Shown here piece after piece: positions 43,920 through 52,391 of a stretch of DNA of 64,000 nucleotides. The stretch's first letter is position 1; each line of letters opens with the position of its first letter. The translations under genes were made by a program, and so were the position numbers. The notes under the pieces are model-generated. The model saw only the letters and a list, made by a program, of their open reading frames with translations, made no database searches and was not told where the DNA came from. The DNA comes from Roseovarius sp. THAF9 (GTDB lineage Bacteria; Pseudomonadota; Alphaproteobacteria; Rhodobacterales; Rhodobacteraceae), in NCBI RefSeq assembly GCF_009363715.1, contig NZ_CP045404.1:3626001-3690000 (forward strand), in the 5' to 3' direction.

Positions 43920-45218
43920 CTATTCCGCCGGGTCGTCCTTCTCGAAGAACGACTTCAGCCTGTCAATAGCCCCCGGCTTCTCCTCCGTCGGCTCTTCAGG
44001 CGCTTCGGACACGTCATCCTCTCGCAAAATCCCGCCTTCCATCACGCCAGCCAGCACCGTGTCCCAAAAAAGATCGATGTCTCCCTCCCGCAATCGCGCC
44101 ATCTCCTCGGCATCCAGCTGCAACTGGTACCGGAACTCCGCGTTCCCGCCCTGCAGCGCCACCAGCTTGCCCAGGCCACCGGCCAGCATACGTTCGGTGC
44201 GCGCCGCGCCTTCGGGCACGCTCACCGTCATGTCCCGCGCCGCCAGCCGCCAGTTCATGTCGACGAAATCCTCAGACAGGCTCCAGCGGTCCTCGACCAT
44301 CACCGTCGCCCGGCCCTCGTCGATCCATGTCAGCGGCGCGCGTGGCACCAGCCGCTTCAGCTGTGCCGCGTCCACGTCCTCGAAGGCCCAGCGCGTCTCG
44401 CGCCCCTGCTCGGTGATCTCGCGCGTCTCCACCAACAGCGGCTGGCCCGCCACCTCGGCCTTCAGGTTCGACCGGAACAGCAAGTCGAACAACGCCAGCC
44501 CGCTCCGGAACGGCGCCACCTCTCCGGTCTCGATCGCTAGCGCGTAGGGCTCTTTCCCGCGTGGCCGGATCTCGACGTCGACACCTTCGACCGCCAGCCT
44601 GTCGGCCCTGAACGCCCGGCGCGGTTTGGGAAGGCGGCCGTCCTCGCCCGCCGCCTCCTCCTTGGGACGCGGCGGGATGACATACCCTTCCACCCCCGCG
44701 ACCTGCCCCAGCTCCAGCCGCGGCGTGTCGCCCAAGAGGCTCCACAGGTCCACATCCGCCTCCGCCCGCGCCACGCGCAGATCGAAGGCTAGCCCGGTCT
44801 CGTGCGCCCGCGCCATCTCCAGCCCTTCCAGCACGACGTGCCCTCCCAGAAGCGATCCGCTGGCCCCGGCATAGCTCACGCTCATCCCCGCCTTCTCGCT
44901 CGCGATCTCGATCACCGTTCGCAGGATCGGCTGGAAAAACACGTATGTCGCCACGACCCCCAGCACGCCCAGCACCGCGCTGCCGCCGGCCACCCAATGC
45001 ACCACCTTGCGCGGGATCAAAGGCTTGCGTGGCGGCGAGGATTTGCCCCTGGCCGAGGCACGCCGCGCCCGCCGGGCCTGGACCCATTCCGCGAACACCC
45101 CGCCGAACAGCAGAAAGATGCCTTCGATCACCGCCCCCACGACGGCGCCCAATATGGCGATCACCGGCGCCATGCACGCCAGGATGATCTCCGCAAAGAT
45201 AAGAACCAGCGCTTCCAT
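43920..45218 (-). CDS. Conserved hypothetical inner-membrane protein with large periplasmic domain
   Basis: 432 residues. Two hydrophobic segments (residues 4-40, rich in Ile, Ala and Val) are followed by an Arg-rich cytoplasmic loop (WVQARRARRASARGKSSPPR), a third membrane helix near residues 77-97 (VAGGSAVLGVLGVVATYVFF) and a periplasmic domain of about 290 residues with beta-rich, AsmA-like periodicity (GGHVVLEGLEMARAHE). An acidic, proline-rich tail ends it. No enzymatic motif was found. A distant link to AsmA/TamB-type lipid-transport proteins is possible but not proven. Confidence 0.65.
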   Translation of the reverse strand: MEALVLIFAEIILACMAPVIAILGAVVGAVIEGIFLLFGGVFAEWVQARRARRASARGKSSPPRKPLIPRKVVHWVAGGSAVLGVLGVVATYVFFQPILRTVIEIASEKAGMSVSYAGASGSLLGGHVVLEGLEMARAHETGLAFDLRVARAEADVDLWSLLGDTPRLELGQVAGVEGYVIPPRPKEEAAGEDGRLPKPRRAFRADRLAVEGVDVEIRPRGKEPYALAIETGEVAPFRSGLALFDLLFRSNLKAEVAGQPLLVETREITEQGRETRWAFEDVDAAQLKRLVPRAPLTWIDEGRATVMVEDRWSLSEDFVDMNWRLAARDMTVSVPEGAARTERMLAGGLGKLVALQGGNAEFRYQLQLDAEEMARLREGDIDLFWDTVLAGVMEGGILREDDVSEAPEEPTEEKPGAIDRLKSFFEKDDPAE

Positions 45219-45370
45219 CGCGAAATCCCCTAAAGCAATGGCCGAAGTCTATCCCTGCCCGACGCACCCTGCCAACGCCTTACACGTCCATGACGTCAGC
45301 TGGCCTCGCGCGGTGGCGGTCCTGCATCAGCACCAGTGCCGCCAGGTCCGGCCCGACGCGCTGCACTATA

Positions 45371-45399
45371 TTGACTCGCCCCCCGCAAAAGCCTATCAG
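45371..45399 (+). promoter_or_regulatory. Predicted sigma-70 promoter of ffh
   Basis: -35 TTGACT at 45371-45376 and -10 TATCAG at 45394-45399 with a 17-base spacer. The leader to the ffh start would be about 175 bases and would include the direct repeat. Confidence 0.5.
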
Positions 45400-45480
45400 C
45401 CGCCCAACATCACGGAAGACAGCGCTCTTCCGGTCCCTTGGGCGCGGCCCGGGATCGCCCCCCACCAGCGAGTGTCGCCC

Positions 45481-45528
45481 GTGGGGGCGCTTCTCGTTTG
45501 AATGCCGTGGGGGCGTTTATCGTTTGAA
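45481..45528. repeat. Imperfect 22-base direct repeat in the ffh leader
   Basis: GTGGGGGCGCTTCTCGTTTG plus AA at 45481-45502 recurs at 45507-45528 with 20 of 22 bases identical. Period 26 bases. Confidence 0.8.
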
Positions 45529-45582
45529 CCGTCATCCCTATGTTGGGACGGCATGACAGAAACCGGCGAAGGAGGCCGAGGC

Positions 45583-47088
45583 ATGTTTGAAAATCTTTCC
45601 GAACGTCTCTCCGGCGTCTTCGACCGGCTGACGAAACAAGGTTCGCTCAGCGAAGAGGACGTCAAGACCGCCCTGCGCGAGGTCCGCGTGGCCCTGCTCG
45701 AGGCCGACGTCTCGCTGCCCGTCGCCCGCGACTTCGTCAAACGCGTGCAGGAGCAGGCCACCGGCCAGGCCGTCACCCGCTCCGTCACGCCCGGCCAGCA
45801 GGTCGTCAAGATCGTGCACGACGCGCTGGTCGACACGCTCACCGGCTCCGAGGACCCCGGCGCGCTTAAAATCGACAACCCGCCTGCCCCGATCCTCATG
45901 GTCGGCCTGCAAGGCTCCGGCAAGACCACCACCACCGCCAAGCTCGCCAAGCGCCTCAAGGACCGCGATGGCAAGCGCGTGCTCATGGCCTCGCTCGACG
46001 TCAACCGCCCCGCGGCCATGGAACAGCTCGAAATCCTCGGCCGCCAGATCGGCGTCGACACCCTGCCCATCGTCAAGGGCGAGGACCCCGTCACCATCGC
46101 AAAGCGCGCCAAGACGCAGGCGGGTCTGGGTGGCTACGACATCTACATGCTCGACACCGCCGGTCGCCTGCATATCGACCAGGAACTGATCGCCCAGGCG
46201 GCGGCAGTTCGCGACGTCGCCAACCCGCGCGAAACGCTTCTGGTGGTCGACGGCCTGACGGGCCAGGACGCCGTCAACGTCGCCACCGAATTCGACGACA
46301 AGATCGGCGTCTCCGGCGTCGTGCTTACCCGGATGGACGGCGACGGCCGCGGCGGTGCGGCCCTTTCGATGCGCGCGGTCACCGGCAAACCCATCCGCTT
46401 CGTCGGCCTGGGTGAAAAGATGGACGCCATCGAGACCTTCGAGCCCGAGCGCATCGCGGGCCGCATCCTCGGCATGGGCGACATCGTCTCCCTCGTCGAG
46501 AAGGCGCAGGAAACCATCGAGGCCGAACAGGCCGAAAAGATGATGCGCCGCTTCCAGAAGGGGCAGTTCAACATGAACGACCTCAAGATGCAGCTTGAAC
46601 AGATGCAGAAGATGGGCGGCATGGAAGGTGTGATGGGCATGATGCCCGGCATGGGCAAGATGGCCAAGCAGATGGAAGGTGCTGGCATCGACGACAAGGT
46701 CATCGCCCACCAGATCGCGCTGGTCAATTCCATGACCAAGAAAGAACGCGCCAACCCCAAGCTCCTGCAGGCCAGCCGCAAGAAACGCATCGCGCAGGGC
46801 GCGGGGCTGGAAGTCTCCGAGCTCAACAAGCTTCTGAAAATGCAGCGCCAGATGGGCGACATGATGAAGAAGATGGGCAAGGGCGGCATGCTGAAACAGG
46901 CCATGAAAGGCATGTTCGGCAAAGGCGGCCCCTCGCCCGAGGACATGGCCCAGGGCATGGACCCAAAGGCGCTCGAAAAAGCCGCCAAGCAAATGGGCAA
47001 AGGCATGCCCGGCGGCGGTTTTCCCGGCATGGGCGGCGGCGGTTCGCAACTGCCCCCCGGCCTCTCCGGCTTCGGGAAGAAGAAGTAA
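45583..47088 (+). CDS. ffh: Signal recognition particle protein Ffh
   Basis: 501 residues. The N domain (MFENLSERLSGVFDRLTKQG) is followed by the GTPase G domain with GLQGSGKTTTTAKLA (G1), DTAGRLHID (G3) and TRMDGDGRGGAALSM (G4; Arg-Met replace the usual Lys-Leu), and a methionine-rich M domain (residues about 330-460) that binds 4.5S RNA and signal sequences. A Gly/Met-rich tail ends GFGKKK. It targets nascent membrane proteins to FtsY and SecYEG. The ATG at 45583 follows GAAGGAGG. Confidence 0.98.
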   Translation: MFENLSERLSGVFDRLTKQGSLSEEDVKTALREVRVALLEADVSLPVARDFVKRVQEQATGQAVTRSVTPGQQVVKIVHDALVDTLTGSEDPGALKIDNPPAPILMVGLQGSGKTTTTAKLAKRLKDRDGKRVLMASLDVNRPAAMEQLEILGRQIGVDTLPIVKGEDPVTIAKRAKTQAGLGGYDIYMLDTAGRLHIDQELIAQAAAVRDVANPRETLLVVDGLTGQDAVNVATEFDDKIGVSGVVLTRMDGDGRGGAALSMRAVTGKPIRFVGLGEKMDAIETFEPERIAGRILGMGDIVSLVEKAQETIEAEQAEKMMRRFQKGQFNMNDLKMQLEQMQKMGGMEGVMGMMPGMGKMAKQMEGAGIDDKVIAHQIALVNSMTKKERANPKLLQASRKKRIAQGAGLEVSELNKLLKMQRQMGDMMKKMGKGGMLKQAMKGMFGKGGPSPEDMAQGMDPKALEKAAKQMGKGMPGGGFPGMGGGGSQLPPGLSGFGKKK

Positions 47089-47232
47089 CCGCATGGCTTT
47101 TTCTTGCCCCAAATACTCAATCCGGCCCTTGCCGCCCACGCCCCGGCCCGCCCCGGCGCGTCACGGCGCAGCCCTTTGTATGAAAGCCGCGCGGCAGCGC
47201 GTCCTTTTGGCCAGACCCACGGCAGGTGCCGC

Positions 47233-47802
47233 ATGACCCTCCGCCTCGACATCCCCCGGATCGAGACCGACCGCCTCGTCCTGCGCGGCCCGGAAGCCAG
47301 CGATTTCGAACCGCTGGCCGGGTTCCTGCTGGACCGCGACCGCTCCTGGGGGTTCGGCACGGAAAAAAACATGTCGCGCGCCTGGCGCTGGTTTGCCATG
47401 TCCATCGGCCACTGGGCGCTGCACGGCTTCGGCTATTTCACCATGGAATGGAAGGAAACCGGCCAGCCCTGCGGAATCACCGGCATCTGGGCGCCCGAGG
47501 GCTGGCCCGAACCGGAACTTGGCTGGGTCGTCTATGAAGGGTTCGAGGGCCGCGGCATCGCCTTCGAGGGCGCCGAACGCGCCCGCCGCTGGGCCTATCA
47601 GGACCTTGGCCTGACCACGCTGACGTCCAACATCGTGCCCGGCAACACGCGTTCCATCGCGCTGGCCGAACGCCTCGGCGCGCAGTACGAGAAGACCTAC
47701 CAGAATGTCGAGATGGGCGAGGATTACCTCTACCGTCATCCCGGCCCGTCCGAACTGGGGCTCGATTGCGACGCCGACGGTTCCCCCGAGGCCTACGCAT
47801 GA
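47233..47802 (+). CDS. GNAT family N-acetyltransferase (first of three)
   Basis: 189 residues, RimJ/RimL-like: IETDRLVLRGPEASDFEPLA at the start, PELGWVVYEGFEGRGIAFEG as the acetyl-CoA-binding A motif region, and NTRSIALAERLGAQYEKTYQ as motif B. It transfers acetyl from acetyl-CoA to an amine, perhaps a protein N-terminus. Its TGA overlaps the ATG of the second copy. It lies 145 bases behind ffh. Acceptor unknown. Confidence 0.85.
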   Translation: MTLRLDIPRIETDRLVLRGPEASDFEPLAGFLLDRDRSWGFGTEKNMSRAWRWFAMSIGHWALHGFGYFTMEWKETGQPCGITGIWAPEGWPEPELGWVVYEGFEGRGIAFEGAERARRWAYQDLGLTTLTSNIVPGNTRSIALAERLGAQYEKTYQNVEMGEDYLYRHPGPSELGLDCDADGSPEAYA

Positions 47803-48341
47803 AAATCACCGTCGACATCCCCGTGCTGCAGACCGAGGACCTGATCCTGCGCGGCTATGACGAGACCGATTTCGAGGCCTTCGCCGCCTTCGGCACGTCC
47901 GACCGTGCGTCCTTCGTCGGCGGCCCGCACACCCGCTGGGACAGCTGGCGCGCCTTCATGGCCGCCATCGGCCACTGGGCCCTGCGCGGCTACGGCATGT
48001 GGATGATCGAACACCGAGAATCCCGCGTGATCGCGGGCCGCGTCGGCATGATCCTGAACGACGGCTGGGACGAGCCGGAACTCGGCTGGCATATCTACGA
48101 CGGGTTCGAGGGCAAGGGGTATGCCTACCAAGCCGCGCTTGCCGCCCGCGAACACGCCGCACGCTATTTCGGCCTCGACGGCGTCATCTCATATATCGAC
48201 GCCACCAACGCCCGTTCTATACGCCTCGCAGACCGCCTCGGCGCGCAGCACGAACGCGACGGCACCCTTCTGGGCAAACCCTGCCAGGTCTGGCGCCACC
48301 CACGCGTGGCCCATCCCTCAATACACCCGGCGGAGGCCTGA
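47799..48341 (+). CDS. GNAT family N-acetyltransferase (second of three)
   Basis: 180 residues, same build as its neighbours: LQTEDLILRGYDETDFEAFA, HWALRGYGMWMIEHRES, PELGWHIYDGFEGKGYAYQA and NARSIRLADRLGAQHERDG. The ATG at 47799 overlaps the previous stop (ATGA), showing translational coupling. It is more similar to the third copy than to the first in the GYGMWMI and ISYIDATNARSIRLA segments, consistent with stepwise tandem duplication. Acceptor unknown. Confidence 0.85.
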   Translation: MKITVDIPVLQTEDLILRGYDETDFEAFAAFGTSDRASFVGGPHTRWDSWRAFMAAIGHWALRGYGMWMIEHRESRVIAGRVGMILNDGWDEPELGWHIYDGFEGKGYAYQAALAAREHAARYFGLDGVISYIDATNARSIRLADRLGAQHERDGTLLGKPCQVWRHPRVAHPSIHPAEA

Positions 48342-48342
48342 G

Positions 48343-48945
48343 ATGGGACATCGCGACATCCCCATGCTGGAAACCCAGCGCCTCGTGCTCCGCGGCCCCG
48401 CGTCCGAGGACTATCCCGATTTCAAGGCCACCTTCGCCTCCTACCGGTCCCGCTTTATGGGCGGCCCGCTCAACCCCTACGAGGCGTGGATGCTCTACGC
48501 CGCCGAGATCGGCCACTGGGAAATCCGCGGCTACGGGATGTGGATGATCCACCTGCGCGACACCGGCGAGACCGTGGGCATGGCCGGCGGCTGGTTCCCC
48601 GCCAAGTGGCCGGAGCGCGAAATCGCGTGGATCATCTGGCCCGAAAAGGCCGGCAAGGGCTACGCGCTCGAAGCCACGCACAAGGTGCGCGATCACTTCT
48701 ATGCGCAGGGTTGGGACGGCGCGGTCAGTTATATCGACCCCAAGAACCTCGACTCCATCCGCCTCGCCGAACGGCTGGGCTGCACCAAGGACCACGAGGC
48801 GCCCAGCATCGACGGCTCCGACGCGGTCTACCGTCACCCGTCGCCCGAAACGCTCAAATCCGGCCAGATCCGCGACGGGATCGAACTGGAAATCGGCCAT
48901 TACAGCGACCCGCTCTTCAAACCGAAGGGGATGCCCATTGACTGA
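48343..48945 (+). CDS. GNAT family N-acetyltransferase (third of three)
   Basis: 200 residues: LETQRLVLRGPASEDYPDFK, HWEIRGYGMWMIHLRDTGE, EIAWIIWPEKAGKGYALEAT and NLDSIRLAERLGCTKDHEA. The A-motif region differs from the other two (IIWPEKAGKGYA), so specificity has probably diverged. The ATG at 48343 is one base after the previous stop, with GGAGG upstream. It ends in an overlap with the chorismate mutase start. Confidence 0.85.
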   Translation: MGHRDIPMLETQRLVLRGPASEDYPDFKATFASYRSRFMGGPLNPYEAWMLYAAEIGHWEIRGYGMWMIHLRDTGETVGMAGGWFPAKWPEREIAWIIWPEKAGKGYALEATHKVRDHFYAQGWDGAVSYIDPKNLDSIRLAERLGCTKDHEAPSIDGSDAVYRHPSPETLKSGQIRDGIELEIGHYSDPLFKPKGMPID

Positions 48946-49237
48946 CGCAACCACCTCCCGCGCCGCGGCCCTTCTGAAGGAGCATCGCGAAAGCATCGAC
49001 CGTCTCGATGCAATCCTTGTCTACACCTTGGGCGAGCGCTTCAAACACACCCAGGCCGTGGGTGCGCTCAAGGCCGAACACGACCTTCCCCCGTCCGATC
49101 CCGCCCGCGAGGCGGCCCAGATCGCACGGCTCGAAGACCTGGCGCACCGCGCCGACCTCGACCCGGAATTCGCCAAGAAATTCCTCAACTTCATCATCGC
49201 TGAAGTCATTCAGCACCACAAGCAACACCAGACCTGA
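48938..49237 (+). CDS. Chorismate mutase, AroQ class
   Basis: 99 residues, all alpha: [40 protein letters not shown] and the C-terminal helix [20 protein letters not shown]. This is the AroQ fold in which residues from each helix line the active site that converts chorismate to prephenate for Phe and Tyr. The start is TTG at 48938, eight bases inside the upstream gene, with AAGGGG in front; no ATG is available before the conserved region. Coupled to the GNAT genes and followed by rpsP. Confidence 0.88.
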   Translation: MTDATTSRAAALLKEHRESIDRLDAILVYTLGERFKHTQAVGALKAEHDLPPSDPAREAAQIARLEDLAHRADLDPEFAKKFLNFIIAEVIQHHKQHQT

Positions 49238-49265
49238 CGCGGGATCCTCCCGCCAGACCAACCCG

Positions 49266-49290
49266 TAGGGTGGGGTTTCACCCCACTACA
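49266..49290. repeat. GTAGGGTGGG dispersed palindromic repeat, second copy
   Basis: GTAGGGTGGGGTTTCACCCC ending ACTAC, with a seven-base stem GTGGGGT/ACCCCAC around TTC. It lies 28 bases before the rpsP start, within its leader. Same core as 41958-41979. Confidence 0.75.
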
Positions 49291-49317
49291 GCAACGCCAT
49301 TCAAAAGGAGAACACCA

Positions 49318-49734
49318 ATGGCCATGAAAATCCGCCTTGCCCGTGGTGGCAGCAAGAAACGCCCTCACTACTCGATCGTCGCCGCCGACAGCCGCATGCC
49401 GCGCGACGGCCGCTTCATCGAGAAGCTGGGCACCTACAACCCGCTCCTGCCCAAGGACAGCGAAGACCGCGTCAAGATGAACATGGAGCGCGTTCAGCAC
49501 TGGCTGGACCACGGCGCACAACCCTCCGACCGCGTCTCGCGCTTCCTCGAAGCCGCCGGCGTGCTGGAAAAGAAAGAGCGCGCCAACATGAAAAAGGCCG
49601 AGCCGGGCAAGAAAGCCCAGGAACGGGCCGAAGAGAAAGCCGCCAAGGCCGCCGAAGCGGCAGAAGCCGCCAACGCTCCGGCCGAGGAAGCCCCGGCCGA
49701 AGAGGCCGCCGCGGAAGAAACCGGCGAAAGCTGA
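49318..49734 (+). CDS. rpsP: 30S ribosomal protein S16
   Basis: 138 residues. The core S16 sequence [39 protein letters not shown] and [19 protein letters not shown] is complete by about residue 85. An Ala/Glu-rich C-terminal extension of about 45 residues follows, common in alphaproteobacteria. The ATG at 49318 follows AGGAGAACACC. First gene of the rpsP-rimM-trmD cluster. Confidence 0.98.
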   Translation: MAMKIRLARGGSKKRPHYSIVAADSRMPRDGRFIEKLGTYNPLLPKDSEDRVKMNMERVQHWLDHGAQPSDRVSRFLEAAGVLEKKERANMKKAEPGKKAQERAEEKAAKAAEAAEAANAPAEEAPAEEAAAEETGES

Positions 49735-49765
49735 TCCGCCCGCCGCTTTCGGCGACAAGAAAACC

Positions 49766-49799
49766 GTGCCGCCACCGCGCCCGTCGCCCGGGGCGGCAC
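49766..49799. other. Inverted repeat between rpsP and the rimM group
   Basis: GTGCCGCC at 49766-49773 and GGCGGCAC at 49792-49799 can form a perfect eight-base stem with an 18-base loop. No T run follows, so it looks like an attenuator or RNA-processing hairpin that lowers expression of the downstream genes relative to S16. Confidence 0.55.
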
Positions 49800-49828
49800 G
49801 CACCGCTTTCGCTTTCGGGACATCCGCA

Positions 49829-49978
49829 ATGTTCGGCCTGATCCGCCTTTTCGTTCTCAGTTCCCTGACCTTCGTCGCGGGCGTCTTCTTTGAACGCCAC
49901 AACGTGTCCGAGGCCTGCACGGCGCAGGGTGGCCTGCCCACCGACGGGCTTTGCCTGGTCACGGGGGGCCAGCAATGA
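49829..49978 (+). CDS. Small single-pass membrane protein, unknown function
   Basis: 49 residues: one membrane helix ([20 protein letters not shown]) and a short tail with two cysteines spaced as [16 protein letters not shown] recall similar small proteins next to other Rhodobacterales genes, so it is probably genuine. Its TGA overlaps the rimM ATG (ATGA), which implies translational coupling. No known function. Confidence 0.65.
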   Translation: MFGLIRLFVLSSLTFVAGVFFERHNVSEACTAQGGLPTDGLCLVTGGQQ

Positions 49979-50481
49979 CCGACCGCATTTGCATAGGCGC
50001 CATCGCCGGCGCATTCGGCGTCCGGGGCGATTTGCGGCTGAAATCCTTCACCGCCACGCCCGAGGATATCGCCACCTACGGCCCCGTCACATCCGAGGAC
50101 GGCAGCCAGAGCTTCACGATCACCCTCACCGGCCAGACCACCAAGGGGGCCCTGATCGCCCGCCTCTCCGGCGTCGCCACCAAGGAACAGGCCGAAGCCC
50201 TGCGCGGCCTGCGCCTGTTCGTGGACCGCGCCCGCCTGCCCAACTTGCCGGACGACGAATACTACCACGCCGACCTCATCGGGCTCGAGGTCTTCGACAC
50301 CGGCGGCACCTCGCTGGGCCGGGTCAAGTCGGTCCTGAACCACGGCGCATCGGACATCCTTGAAATCCACGGGCCGGGGCTCAAGTCCACCGTCCTGCTG
50401 CCCTTCACGCTCGAGGCCGTGCCCACCGTCGATCTCGCCTCAGGCCGCATCATCGCCGATCCGCCCGAGGGGCTCTTCTGA
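49975..50481 (+). CDS. rimM: Ribosome maturation factor RimM
   Basis: 168 residues: an N-terminal RimM barrel ([20 protein letters not shown]) and a C-terminal PRC-barrel-like domain ([20 protein letters not shown] and [19 protein letters not shown]). It binds S19 and helps fold the head of the 30S subunit. It lies between rpsP and trmD, the conserved order, with two extra genes inserted. Confidence 0.95.
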   Translation: MTDRICIGAIAGAFGVRGDLRLKSFTATPEDIATYGPVTSEDGSQSFTITLTGQTTKGALIARLSGVATKEQAEALRGLRLFVDRARLPNLPDDEYYHADLIGLEVFDTGGTSLGRVKSVLNHGASDILEIHGPGLKSTVLLPFTLEAVPTVDLASGRIIADPPEGLF

Positions 50482-50483
50482 GC

Positions 50484-51299
50484 ATGCCGCGAATCCTGCT
50501 GCATCCGGGCTTTCACAAGACCGGCACGTCCTCCCTGCAACGCGGCGCGGCGGAAGTGCAGCGCACCCTGCGTCCCCACCTGCGCCTGATCTTCACCCAT
50601 GACCTCATCGACGCCACGCGCATGGCCAAACGTTTCTCGGCCTACCGGGAACAGGCCGACCTGCGCCGCTTTGCCGAAGCCTTCACTGCCGCGATCCGTG
50701 ACACCGATGCGGACGAGCCCCGCGCGCTGATGATCACCTCCGAGGATCTCTGCGGCTACATCCCCGGCAATCACGGCGTCACAACCTACGCCGCCGCGGC
50801 ACCCCTGATGAACGTCGCCACCGCCGTGCTCGCCGCTCATTTCGGTCCCGAAGCCCCGATTGGCGTGCTGTTCACCACGCGCGCGCCCCGCGACTGGCAG
50901 CGCAGCGTCTGGTGGCAGAACCTGCGCGCCCTGCGCCTGACCGAGGATTTCGAGACCTACCGCACCCACCTGTCCAGCGCCGCCGACCTCGACACCATCG
51001 TCGACAGCGTCGACGAACGTGTCAGTCAGCGCGCGACCGTGCTCGACGCGCCGATCGAAGAGTGCGGCACCGATCCGCTCGGCCCGCTCGGCGTGGCGCT
51101 CGACCATCTCGGCGTCCCCCGCGACGGCCTCGCGCCGCTGCCCGCCCATAACGTCCAGCCCGAGGGTGCGGCCGAGGAGCTACTGGCGCTCAACCGCTCC
51201 GCACTGTCCGACGCCGAGCTGGCCGAGGCCAAGCGCGACGTGCTCAAACGCTACCGCGCCGCCGGCGCCACGCGCCAGACCCGGGCCACGCCCGCTTGA
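50484..51299 (+). CDS. Sulfotransferase-like P-loop protein
   Basis: 271 residues. The N-terminal HPGFHKTGTSSLQRGAAEVQ matches the 5'-phosphosulfate-binding loop of sulfotransferases (HxGxxKTGTTS form). A second segment, IGVLFTTRAPRDWQRSVWW, resembles the 3'-phosphate-binding region with its Arg and Ser. It would move a sulfuryl group from PAPS to a hydroxyl or amine, or be a related nucleotide-binding protein. It starts two bases after the rimM stop, so it is cotranscribed with ribosome and tRNA maturation genes, which is unusual for a sulfotransferase. Substrate unknown. Confidence 0.7.
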   Translation: MPRILLHPGFHKTGTSSLQRGAAEVQRTLRPHLRLIFTHDLIDATRMAKRFSAYREQADLRRFAEAFTAAIRDTDADEPRALMITSEDLCGYIPGNHGVTTYAAAAPLMNVATAVLAAHFGPEAPIGVLFTTRAPRDWQRSVWWQNLRALRLTEDFETYRTHLSSAADLDTIVDSVDERVSQRATVLDAPIEECGTDPLGPLGVALDHLGVPRDGLAPLPAHNVQPEGAAEELLALNRSALSDAELAEAKRDVLKRYRAAGATRQTRATPA

Positions 51300-51330
51300 C
51301 GCCGCCCGGGTTTGCACCGCACATAGCCCC

Positions 51331-52131
51331 ATGTCCGACCCCGCCTCGAAATCCCACGGCCGCAAGTCGATCACCGCGTCGCTGAAACCGCGCAGCCTGA
51401 TGAACGGCCCCGAACGCCTCGCCCGCGCCTGGTCGGCGCAGATCATCACCCTGCTGCCCGACGCCTTTCCGGGCATTCTCGGGCACAGCCTGACCGGCAA
51501 GGCGCTGAAGGACGGTCTCTGGCAACTCGACACGATCGACCTGCGCGTTTTCGGTGAGGGCAAGCACCGCAATGTCGACGACACCCCCGCCGGCGGCGGT
51601 GCCGGCATGGTGCTGCGGGCCGACGTGATGGGCCGCGCCCTCGACCACGCCCTGCCCAAGGCGCCCAAAGGTGCGCCGCTGGTCTATCTCAGCCCGCGCG
51701 GCACGCCCTTTACCCAAGGCATGGCCCGCGACTGGGCCACCCGGCCCGGCGTGACCATGATCTGCGGCCGGTTTGAGGGCCTCGACCAGCGGGTCATCGA
51801 CCACTACGACATTCAAGAGGTCTCGCTCGGCGATTTCGTCCTCACCGGCGGCGATATCGCGGCGCAGGCCATGATCGACGCCACAGTGCGCCTACTGCCC
51901 GGCGTGCTGGGCAACGAAAGCTCGACGGAAGAGGAAAGCTTCTCCGACGGCCTTCTGGAACATCCGCACTACACCCGCCCCGCCGAATGGCAGGGGCGCA
52001 AGATCCCCGACGTGCTGATGTCCGGCCACCACGGCGAGATCGCCAAGTGGCGCAAGGCCAAGTCCGAGGAGTTGACGCGGGAAAGACGACCCGACCTCTG
52101 GTCGGCACTGACATTGAGCGAAGACCCGTAA
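51331..52131 (+). CDS. trmD: tRNA (guanine-N1)-methyltransferase TrmD
   Basis: 266 residues. After an alphaproteobacterial N-terminal extension of about 30 residues, AQIITLLPDAFPGILGHSLT begins the SPOUT fold. The knot region has PLVYLSPRGTPFTQGMARDW and MICGRFEGLDQRVIDHYDIQ, then EVSLGDFVLTGGDIAAQAMI, which binds AdoMet. It methylates G37 of tRNAs to prevent frameshifting. An ATG at 51400 is a possible shorter start. Follows the sulfotransferase-like gene by 31 bases. Confidence 0.97.
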   Translation: MSDPASKSHGRKSITASLKPRSLMNGPERLARAWSAQIITLLPDAFPGILGHSLTGKALKDGLWQLDTIDLRVFGEGKHRNVDDTPAGGGAGMVLRADVMGRALDHALPKAPKGAPLVYLSPRGTPFTQGMARDWATRPGVTMICGRFEGLDQRVIDHYDIQEVSLGDFVLTGGDIAAQAMIDATVRLLPGVLGNESSTEEESFSDGLLEHPHYTRPAEWQGRKIPDVLMSGHHGEIAKWRKAKSEELTRERRPDLWSALTLSEDP

Positions 52132-52184
52132 TCCGATACGCTCTTTTTCTACAGTGATACGTTTACGAGCGGTTGAGGATGCGC

Positions 52185-52391
52185 ATGACGGCAAATCAGG
52201 TTTTTATGATCCTCGCTCCGATTGCGTTGCTCTGCCTTGTCGCGATCTATGCGTTCCTGCTTCGCCGCAGGCATCAGATACTCGCGTCGGAAAAACAATC
52301 GCACAAAGCGCACGCGCCGTCCGCCGGATACAACGCTTACGATATCGCCCGAAGCAAAGGCATGGGACAGGCCGACGGCGGCGACGGCTGA
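52185..52391 (+). CDS. Small single-pass membrane protein, unknown function
   Basis: 68 residues: membrane helix VFMILAPIALLCLVAIYAFL, then RRRHQ and a polar tail. The ATG at 52185 has GAGG six bases upstream; earlier in-frame starts at 52173 and 52179 are less well placed. The tail ends in DGGDG. I recognise no family. It lies between trmD and the predicted rplS promoter. Confidence 0.5.
   Translation: MTANQVFMILAPIALLCLVAIYAFLLRRRHQILASEKQSHKAHAPSAGYNAYDIARSKGMGQADGGDG

Larger units (their letters stand above)
45219..45582. other. Divergent region upstream of ffh
   Basis: 364 bases between the membrane protein gene (minus) and ffh (plus). It contains a predicted promoter at 45371-45399, a 22-base direct repeat at 45481-45528 and the ffh ribosome site. 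A 61-codon minus-strand frame has no support. Confidence 0.5.

Noticed and set aside
45538..47139. Minus-strand frame of 533 codons and another at 46143-47405
   Set aside because: Both are shadows of ffh, whose GTPase motifs are complete on the plus strand.
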